The position numbers were made by a program, and so were the translations under genes. From assembly GCA_023422735.1 (NCBI GenBank), contig JAFAGL010000142.1:1-12584 (forward strand): a DNA stretch of 12,584 bases. The letters run 5' to 3'. The notes below the pieces were generated by a model that was not told the origin of the DNA, ran no database searches, and saw nothing but the letters and a program-made list of their open reading frames with translations. Below, one piece after another: positions 7,432 through 12,584 of this stretch (position 1 is the stretch's first letter; each line of letters begins with the position of its first letter). Source of the DNA: Pseudomonadota bacterium. GTDB lineage: Bacteria > Pseudomonadota > Alphaproteobacteria > Rhizobiales > Rhizobiaceae.

Positions 7432-8514
7432 GTGGGCGCCTATATTCTGCGTCGTATATTGCTGATGATCCCGACGATCTTCGGCATCATGGCGGTGTCC
7501 TTTCTGGTCATCCAGTTCGCGCCAGGCGGGCCCGTGGAGCAGGTCATCGCCAAGATTTCCGGCCAGGGCAGCGACATGCTGTCCAATGCGGGCGGCGATG
7601 GAGGTGGCGCGCGCGGTGGCGGCGACAGTTCGCAATATCGCGGCGCTCAAGGGCTCGACCCCGCATTCATCAAGCAGTTGGAAGCGCAGTTCGGCTTCGA
7701 CAAGCCATGGTATACGCGCTTCTTCGGAATGCTCGGCAGCTATCTGGTGTTTGATTTCGGGGAAAGCTTCTTTCGCGATATTTCCGTACTCGATCTCATT
7801 ATCGAGAAAATGCCGGTTTCCATTTCATTGGGATTTTGGATCACCCTGATTTCCTACGGCATTTCCATCCCGCTCGGCATCCGCAAGGCCGTGAAGGATG
7901 GGTCGAGCTTTGATGTCTGGACATCGGGCATCGTCATCATCGGATACGCAATTCCTGGCTTCCTGTTTGCCATTTTGTTGATGGTGCTGTTTGCGGGTGG
8001 TTCGTTTTTCGACTGGTTCCCGCTGCGGGGTCTTACCTCGGAAAACTGGTCGGACCTGTCCTGGCCGATGAAGATCTTGGATTATTTCTGGCATCTGGCC
8101 TTGCCGTTGACGGCAATGGTCTTGTCGGCCTTCGCCACCACCACCCTTCTCACCAAGAATTCGTTCCTGGAAGAAATCCGCAAACAATATGTCGTCACCG
8201 CGCGCGCCAAGGGCCTGTCGGAACGCAAGGTGCTTTACGGCCATGTGTTCCGCAATGCGATGCTGATCGTGATCGCCGGCTTTCCCGGAGCGTTTATTTC
8301 GGCTTTCTTTACCGGCTCGCTGCTGATCGAGAACATCTTCTCGCTCGATGGGCTCGGATTGCTCGGTTATCGCTCGGTGATCGATCGCGATTACCCGGTG
8401 GTGTTCGCTACGCTTTATATCTTTTCTCTGGTCGGTCTGCTTGTTGGGCTGCTTTCCGATCTGCTTTACACCTGGATCGATCCGCGCATCGACTTTGAAA
8501 GCCGGGACGTGTGA
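7432..8514 (+). CDS. yejB: Peptide ABC transporter permease YejB
   Basis: 360 aa, close to E. coli YejB (364 aa) and colinear with it. The GTG at 7432 gives the family N-terminus MGAYILRRILLMIPT; GGTGA at 7423-7427 serves as ribosome site. It is an inner-membrane protein of the BPD_transp_1 family with about six membrane segments. After the first helix comes the family's periplasmic region with a Gly-rich stretch (about residues 55-70) and the YRGAQGLDP and FGFDKPW motifs. The cytoplasmic EAA-type loop that docks on YejF is at about 247-266 (RKQYVVTARAKG). The C-terminus ends DPRIDFESR, as in the family. A 52-nt gap separates it from yejA2, without a terminator, so co-transcription is expected. 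It pairs with YejE to form the pore. Confidence 0.95.
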   Translation: MGAYILRRILLMIPTIFGIMAVSFLVIQFAPGGPVEQVIAKISGQGSDMLSNAGGDGGGARGGGDSSQYRGAQGLDPAFIKQLEAQFGFDKPWYTRFFGMLGSYLVFDFGESFFRDISVLDLIIEKMPVSISLGFWITLISYGISIPLGIRKAVKDGSSFDVWTSGIVIIGYAIPGFLFAILLMVLFAGGSFFDWFPLRGLTSENWSDLSWPMKILDYFWHLALPLTAMVLSAFATTTLLTKNSFLEEIRKQYVVTARAKGLSERKVLYGHVFRNAMLIVIAGFPGAFISAFFTGSLLIENIFSLDGLGLLGYRSVIDRDYPVVFATLYIFSLVGLLVGLLSDLLYTWIDPRIDFESRDV

Positions 8515-9665
8515 TGTCGGACATTCAGCTCAAGGCCAATGTCGAACAGGTGCGCGAAAAAGCGACCCGCCCGTGGCTGTCGCCACTCAACGCGCGCCGC
8601 TGGCAGAACTTCAAGGCCAACCGGCGCGGTTACTGGTCGCTATGGATTTTTCTTGTTCTGTTCATCCTGTCGCTGGGTGCGGAATTCATCGCCAACGACA
8701 AGCCGATTCTTGCATCCTACAAGGGTGAAATCCTCGTTCCCGTTCTGGTGGATTATCCGGAAGAAAAGTTCGGCGGTTTTTATGCCGTCACCGATTATCG
8801 CGACCCGTTCATCGCCCAGGAAATCAAGAATAATGGCTGGCTGATCTGGCCGCCGATCCGGTATTCCTACAGCACCGTCAATAATGACATTCCCGCTGCC
8901 GCACCGGCAAAGCCATCCTGGATGTATTCGGCGGAAGAACGCTGTTCGCGCTATCCCGAGGGCGTCAATGATGAGAATTGCACGCTCGGCAACTGGAACT
9001 GGCTCGGCACGGATGATTCCGCCCGCGATGTCTTGGCGCGCGTCATCTACGGTTTCCGAATTTCTGTTCTGTTCGGCCTGGTTCTGACCTTCGCCTCTGC
9101 TATTATCGGCGTCTCGGCAGGCGCGGTTCAGGGCTATTTCGGCGGCTGGACGGATTTGTTGTTGCAGCGCTTCATCGAGATCTGGTCGTCGATCCCGGTT
9201 CTTTATCTGATCCTGATCATCGCGGCCGTCCTTCCGCCGGGCTTTTTCATCCTGCTCGGCATCATGTTGTTGTTTTCATGGGTTGCCTTTGTCGGCGTGG
9301 TACGGGCCGAGTTCCTGCGCGCGCGCAATTTCGAATATGTGAATGCGGCGCGCGCGCTCGGCGTGCCCAACCGCACGATCATGATGCGCCATCTCCTGCC
9401 GAACGCGATGGTCGCAACGCTGACCTTCCTGCCCTTTATTCTCAACAGTTCGATCACGACGCTGACCTCGCTCGATTTCCTCGGCCTCGGCCTGCCGCCA
9501 GGTTCGCCCTCGCTGGGTGAATTGCTGCGTCAGGGCCAGCGCAATCTCAACGCGCCGTGGCTGGGCATTTCCGGCTTCCTCGTTTTGTCGCTGATGTTGT
9601 CGCTGTTGATCTTCATCGGCGAAGCCACGCGCGACGCCTTTGATCCGCGCAAGACGTTCCGGTGA
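8514..9665 (+). CDS. yejE: Peptide ABC transporter permease YejE
   Basis: 383 aa from the ATG at 8514-8516, which overlaps the yejB TGA by one base (TGATG); a GTG at 8511 directly before it is an alternative. The inner-membrane permease shows the family blocks ANRRGYWSLWIFLVLF (first helix, about 37-50), ANDKPIL, NWLGTDDSARDVLAR, YGFRISVLFGL, VRAEFLRARNFEY, the EAA loop ALGVPNRTIMMRHLLPNAM (about 280-300) and GEATRDAFDPRK at the end. It is about 40 residues longer than E. coli YejE (341 aa): about 20 extra at the N-terminus and about 20 in the periplasmic loop between helices 1 and 2, where C144 and C156 could form a disulfide. It is followed after 57 nt by the vapB-like gene, not directly by yejF. 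Confidence 0.94.
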   Translation: MSDIQLKANVEQVREKATRPWLSPLNARRWQNFKANRRGYWSLWIFLVLFILSLGAEFIANDKPILASYKGEILVPVLVDYPEEKFGGFYAVTDYRDPFIAQEIKNNGWLIWPPIRYSYSTVNNDIPAAAPAKPSWMYSAEERCSRYPEGVNDENCTLGNWNWLGTDDSARDVLARVIYGFRISVLFGLVLTFASAIIGVSAGAVQGYFGGWTDLLLQRFIEIWSSIPVLYLILIIAAVLPPGFFILLGIMLLFSWVAFVGVVRAEFLRARNFEYVNAARALGVPNRTIMMRHLLPNAMVATLTFLPFILNSSITTLTSLDFLGLGLPPGSPSLGELLRQGQRNLNAPWLGISGFLVLSLMLSLLIFIGEATRDAFDPRKTFR

Positions 9666-9722
9666 GCCTATGCTAGAACGCAGCGGACGACCGATGTTAA
9701 CTGGAAGCGGAACGTAGAGCCG

Positions 9723-9959
9723 ATGAACAAGATCGTTCTTGAACATTATCCAGCTTCAAAACTGCCGCAGGAACTGCGCGGCGATATTCCCAGCCGTGCC
9801 TCGGTGCGTGTGGTTATTGAAGAAGAGGCCGCCCCACAGCATCAGAACGAAGATTCCCATGCGCAATGGCTTCGACTTCGGCGTAACCTCACGAAGAAAG
9901 TTACAATTGAAGAAGCAGTCGAACGCGTTGGTGATCTCCGCGAAGAGTGGGACCACTAG
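9723..9959 (+). CDS. VapB-like antitoxin
   Basis: 78 aa, starting at ATG 9723 with only a weak purine-rich sequence upstream. No named domain is recognisable with certainty. The first 35 residues (IVLEHYPASKLP, then ASVRVVIEEE) look like short beta strands of a DNA-binding or dimerisation part. The C-terminal half (about 45-78) is charged and helical, ending in a Trp-containing segment (VGDLREEWDH) of the kind that wraps around a PIN toxin. The call rests mainly on context: its TAG overlaps the GTG of the PIN-domain gene by one base, the standard antitoxin-toxin order. If so, it neutralises the toxin and represses its own promoter. GC by hand count is about 52-53%, below neighbouring yej genes, consistent with acquisition. 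Confidence 0.72.
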   Translation: MNKIVLEHYPASKLPQELRGDIPSRASVRVVIEEEAAPQHQNEDSHAQWLRLRRNLTKKVTIEEAVERVGDLREEWDH

Positions 9960-10465
9960 TGGCGTCATCGATTGAACGCGTTTATCTCGATACGAATGTT
10001 TTCATCACAATGGCCGAGGGCGATGATGACCTGGCATCCGCACTTTATGCGATGGCAAGCGAAGCTCCCCCGGACGAACGCTTTCTTTGCACCAGCGAAT
10101 TGACGCTCGCGGAATTGATCGTTCATCCTTATGTGAACCAGAACGAGCCCCTTCTTGAGCTTTACGACAATTGGATCACGCCAGGCAGTGGGTGGCTCGA
10201 TGTCCGTCCGGTGGATCGTGTCGTTTTACGGGGAGCGGCAAAGGTCCGGCATTTTTCAGCCTCGATCAAGCTTCCTGACGCAATCCATCTGTCGACCGCG
10301 TTGGAAACGCGATGCACGCATTTTTTGACCGGCGACAAGCGCATTCCGGATCAAATCACGATTGCTGATCAAATGGGAGGTCAGACAGGCACAACGACCA
10401 GTCTAGAAACGTTGCGTCTGAGCCTTGAAATGGTTGCCAGGATCCGCCGGAGCTACCAATCTTGA
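9959..10465 (+). CDS. VapC-like PIN-domain toxin (ribonuclease)
   Basis: 168 aa from the GTG at 9959, which overlaps the antitoxin stop (TAGTG); a GTG at 9947 would add four residues. The PIN fold signature is complete: D11 in YLDTNVF, E52 in LTLAELIVHPY, D107 in LPDAIHLSTAL and D126 in FLTGDKRI. These are the acidic residues that bind Mg/Mn and cleave RNA (many VapC toxins cut initiator tRNA or 23S rRNA). All four are intact, so the toxin is probably active; the RNA target cannot be read from the sequence. GC is about 53% by hand count. It sits inside the yej operon between yejE and yejF, and its last codons contain the Shine-Dalgarno and TTG start of yejF. A stand-alone PIN nuclease without toxin activity is the main alternative. 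Confidence 0.85.
   Translation: MASSIERVYLDTNVFITMAEGDDDLASALYAMASEAPPDERFLCTSELTLAELIVHPYVNQNEPLLELYDNWITPGSGWLDVRPVDRVVLRGAAKVRHFSASIKLPDAIHLSTALETRCTHFLTGDKRIPDQITIADQMGGQTGTTTSLETLRLSLEMVARIRRSYQS
10449..10465 (+). promoter_or_regulatory. yejF ribosome-binding site within vapC, deciding a TTG start
   Basis: GGAG at 10449-10452 lies 9 nt before TTG 10462-10464, and that TTG overlaps the vapC-like TGA at 10463-10465. No ATG or GTG nearby gives the family N-terminus of YejF (LLSVRDLSVAF), so the TTG is the probable start. Translation of yejF is therefore likely coupled to the toxin gene. Confidence 0.7.
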
Positions 10466-12093
10466 ATATCCACCCTCTTCTTTCAGTTCGTGATCTTTCG
10501 GTTGCCTTCCAGCAGGGCGAGCGCGAAAGTCTGGCCGTTGATCACATTTCCTTCGACATCGCCAAGGGCGAAACTGTTGCGCTGGTTGGCGAATCCGGGT
10601 CCGGCAAATCGGTTTCCGCTCTGTCGGTCCTGAAACTCCTGCCCTATCCGCCCGCCAGCCACCCGAGCGGCCAGATCCTGTTTGAAGGGCGGGATCTCCT
10701 GTCGATCGATGGGCGCGGCCTGCGAAAAACGCGTGGTGGCGATATCACCATGATCTTCCAGGAGCCGATGACCTCGCTCAATCCGCTGCACACGATCGAG
10801 CGGCAGATCGGCGAAATCCTCAAGTTGCATCAGGGCATGCGCGATGCGGCGACACGGGCGCGCACGCTGGAACTGCTGCACGAGGTCGGCATCCGCGATC
10901 CCGAGAAGCGCTTGTCGGCTTTCCCGCATCAATTGTCGGGCGGCCAACGCCAGCGCGTGATGATCGCCATGGCGCTTGCCAATCGCCCCAAGCTTCTGAT
11001 TGCCGATGAGCCGACCACGGCCCTCGACGTCACGGTACAGGCGCAGATCCTGAAGCTTCTCGGCGAATTGAAGGCCGCGCACGGCATGTCGATGCTGTTC
11101 ATCACGCATGATCTTGGCATTGTACGCCGCATCGCCGACCGTGTGTGCGTCATGACAAAGGGCAAAATCGTCGAAACGGGCCCGACGGCGGAGATTTTCG
11201 CCAATCCCAAACATGAATATACGCGCCATCTCCTGGCCGCCGAGCCGAAGGGGGACCCCGCGCCGATCGATCCGGAAGCGCAGACCGTTTTATCGGGCAA
11301 GGACATCAAGGTCCATTTCCCGATCAAGCAGGGCTTTTTGCGCAAGACAGTCGATCATGTGCGCGCGGTCGACGGTATCGACGTGACGGTGAAGGCCGGG
11401 CAGACCTTGGGCGTGGTCGGCGAATCCGGATCCGGAAAAACCACGCTCGGCCTGGCGTTGGCGCGCATGATTTCGTCGACCGGCGACATCGACTTCGAAG
11501 GCAAATCGATCGACAAGCTGTCCTTCAAGGACATGCGCGATTTGCGCGACGATTTGCAGATCGTGTTTCAGGATCCGTTCGGCTCGCTCAGCCCACGCAT
11601 GTCGGTGGGAGAAATCATCCAGGAAGGCTTGAAGATCCACGAGCCGTCGCTTGGCGAAGATGATCGCGATGCCCGGGTGGTGGATGTGTTGCGCGAAGTC
11701 GGCCTCGATCCCGCAACGCGATTTCGGTATCCGCACGAGTTTTCCGGCGGTCAGCGCCAGCGCATCGCGATTGCCCGTGCCATGGTGCTGAAGCCGCGCT
11801 TCGTGATGCTCGACGAGCCTACTTCCGCGCTCGACATGAGCGTGCAGGCGCAGGTGGTCGATCTTTTGCGTGATCTGCAGAAGAAGCACGATCTCGCTTA
11901 TCTCTTCATCAGCCATGATCTGAAGGTCGTGCGCGCGCTCGCCAATGAGGTGATCGTGATGCGCAACGGTAAAGTGGTGGAACATGGACCGGCAACGCAG
12001 ATTTTCGATGCGCCGCAGACCGATTACACCAAGGCGCTGATCGCTGCCGCGTTCAAGATCGAGACGGCGGAAGACCACGTCGTCAGCGAATAA
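10462..12093 (+). CDS. yejF: Peptide ABC transporter dual ATP-binding protein YejF
   Basis: 543 aa (E. coli YejF is 529). Two complete ABC ATPase domains in one chain energise the YejBE pore from the cytoplasmic face. Domain 1: Walker A GESGSGKS at 43-50, Q-loop near Q100, signature LSGGQRQR at 158-165, Walker B LLIADEP at 178-184, H-loop H216. A linker at about 240-280 carries the oligopeptide-transporter C-terminal motif (NPKHEYTRHLLAAEP). Domain 2: Walker A GESGSGKT at 320-327, Q-loop near Q370, SPRMSVGEII at 377-386, signature FSGGQRQR at 427-434, Walker B FVMLDEP at 447-453, H-loop H485. Both sites look catalytically intact. The start is TTG 10462, overlapping the toxin stop. It is the last Yej component; the next gene starts 12 nt downstream. 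Confidence 0.96.
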   Translation: MNIHPLLSVRDLSVAFQQGERESLAVDHISFDIAKGETVALVGESGSGKSVSALSVLKLLPYPPASHPSGQILFEGRDLLSIDGRGLRKTRGGDITMIFQEPMTSLNPLHTIERQIGEILKLHQGMRDAATRARTLELLHEVGIRDPEKRLSAFPHQLSGGQRQRVMIAMALANRPKLLIADEPTTALDVTVQAQILKLLGELKAAHGMSMLFITHDLGIVRRIADRVCVMTKGKIVETGPTAEIFANPKHEYTRHLLAAEPKGDPAPIDPEAQTVLSGKDIKVHFPIKQGFLRKTVDHVRAVDGIDVTVKAGQTLGVVGESGSGKTTLGLALARMISSTGDIDFEGKSIDKLSFKDMRDLRDDLQIVFQDPFGSLSPRMSVGEIIQEGLKIHEPSLGEDDRDARVVDVLREVGLDPATRFRYPHEFSGGQRQRIAIARAMVLKPRFVMLDEPTSALDMSVQAQVVDLLRDLQKKHDLAYLFISHDLKVVRALANEVIVMRNGKVVEHGPATQIFDAPQTDYTKALIAAAFKIETAEDHVVSE

Positions 12094-12105
12094 TGGATTT
12101 CAATC

Positions 12106-12584
12106 ATGCCGGCGAATAAACGCGGTCGCGTTCTCCTTGCGACCAACAAGGCGGATAACACGCTTTGGACCGAGCTTTTGCAGCAAACCGGTCGCGAAGT
12201 GGTGACACAATCCGATGGTCACGATGATCCGAGCATCGATTATGCCGTGGTCTGGTATCAACCGCATGGCGTGCTGGCGAACCTGCCCAATCTCAAGGCG
12301 ATTTTTTCGGCCGGCGCTGGCGTCGATCACGTGTTGAGCGATCCTGCCCTGCCCGATCTCCCGATCGTGCGCGTGGTGTCGCAAAACCTGTCGCAATACA
12401 TGTCCGAATATGTGGTCTGGCGGGTGTTGGACCACCACCGGCGCGGAATGGAATATCGCCGTCAGCAAAGCGAACGGCATTGGAAAGAACTGGCGCAGCC
12501 CACGTCCTCGCAAATCACTGTTGGCTTCATGGGGCTGGGCGAACTCGGGCGCACCTCGGCGCGCGCTGTCGCTGACCTTGGTTT
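12106..12584 (+). CDS. D-2-hydroxyacid dehydrogenase, GhrA-like (3' partial)
   Basis: 159 full codons are present from ATG 12106 before the window ends; the frame stays open. The protein resembles glyoxylate/hydroxypyruvate reductase A: an N-terminal substrate domain with KAIFSAGAGVDHVL (about 64-77), LPIVRVV, the helix MSEYVVWRVLDHHR (about 99-112), then the start of the NAD(P)-binding Rossmann fold, VGFMGLGELGR, with GxGxxG at 143-148. Family members reduce glyoxylate and hydroxypyruvate to glycolate and glycerate in the cytosol. The catalytic Arg, Glu and His lie past the window end, so activity cannot be judged. The ribosome site is weak (TGGAT about 7-8 nt upstream). The 12-nt gap after yejF suggests co-transcription, with no clear functional link to peptide import. 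Substrate within the 2-hydroxyacid family is not certain. Confidence 0.87.
   Translation, partial: MPANKRGRVLLATNKADNTLWTELLQQTGREVVTQSDGHDDPSIDYAVVWYQPHGVLANLPNLKAIFSAGAGVDHVLSDPALPDLPIVRVVSQNLSQYMSEYVVWRVLDHHRRGMEYRRQQSERHWKELAQPTSSQITVGFMGLGELGRTSARAVADLG

Noticed and set aside
9640..9674. Candidate vapB promoter (TTGATC ... TATGCT)
   Set aside because: The spacer is 23 nt, too long for a standard promoter, and no other -35 fits TATGCT.
9739..9975. Second 78-codon ORF overlapping the antitoxin in another frame
   Set aside because: Its composition is basic and unstructured, and only the 9723 frame forms the TAGTG junction with the toxin gene.
10483..12078. Long antisense ORFs (248 and 262 codons) under yejF
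   Set aside because: Shadows of the double ATPase gene; composition is typical of antisense frames in GC-rich DNA and no motif is visible.
12093..12119. 8-codon ORF (ATG overlapping the yejF TAA) before the GhrA-like gene
   Set aside because: A possible upstream ORF, but it is too short, lacks a ribosome site and overlaps the next start only by chance as far as can be seen.
12100..12513. 137-codon minus-strand ORF opposite the GhrA-like gene
   Set aside because: The plus-strand frame carries clear dehydrogenase motifs including GxGxxG; the minus-strand frame has none.

Overview
The window looks like chromosomal DNA of an alphaproteobacterium, most likely of the Rhizobiales/Hyphomicrobiales. 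The reasons are the moderately high GC content, dense gene packing with 1-4 nt overlaps, a membrane-anchored CycM-type cytochrome c starting MDSFE.NK, a kdsB-pheA pair, and a Yej-type peptide ABC transporter with two tandem solute-binding proteins. The genus cannot be read from the sequence. Every call rests on reading motifs and on remembered family members; no database search was run.

Region 1 (1-2373) is housekeeping. It holds the 3' part of nudC (NADH pyrophosphatase / RNA de-NADding enzyme, + strand). Convergent to it is the overlapping minus-strand pair kdsB-pheA (CMP-KDO synthesis for LPS; prephenate dehydratase for phenylalanine). A 10-bp perfect hairpin lies at the nudC/pheA convergence point.

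Region 2 (2374-3527) is a divergent promoter region followed by a membrane-anchored class I c-type cytochrome. Its C-terminus carries a roughly 128-residue Pro/Ala/Glu-rich tail with no basic or aromatic residue. A strong intrinsic terminator closes the gene.

Region 3 (3528-12093) is a yejA1-yejA2-yejB-yejE-[vapB-vapC]-yejF operon. YejA1 and YejA2 are paralogous periplasmic family-5 binding proteins. YejA1 has a Sec-type signal peptide and YejA2 a twin-arginine one. YejB and YejE are the permeases and YejF is a double ATPase. Related Yej systems import microcin C and other peptides, and in rhizobia and Brucella they matter for antimicrobial-peptide tolerance and host interaction. A two-gene VapBC-like toxin-antitoxin module sits in frame with the operon architecture between yejE and yejF. 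Its toxin gene overlaps the yejF start and supplies the yejF Shine-Dalgarno sequence. This is the most unusual arrangement in the window. Several operon genes use non-ATG starts (TTG for yejA2 and yejF, GTG for yejB and vapC).

Region 4 (12106-end) is the 5' part of a GhrA-like D-2-hydroxyacid dehydrogenase, probably co-transcribed with yejF. No tRNA, rRNA, CRISPR array, insertion sequence or prophage gene was seen, and no gene-free stretch exceeds 300 bases.
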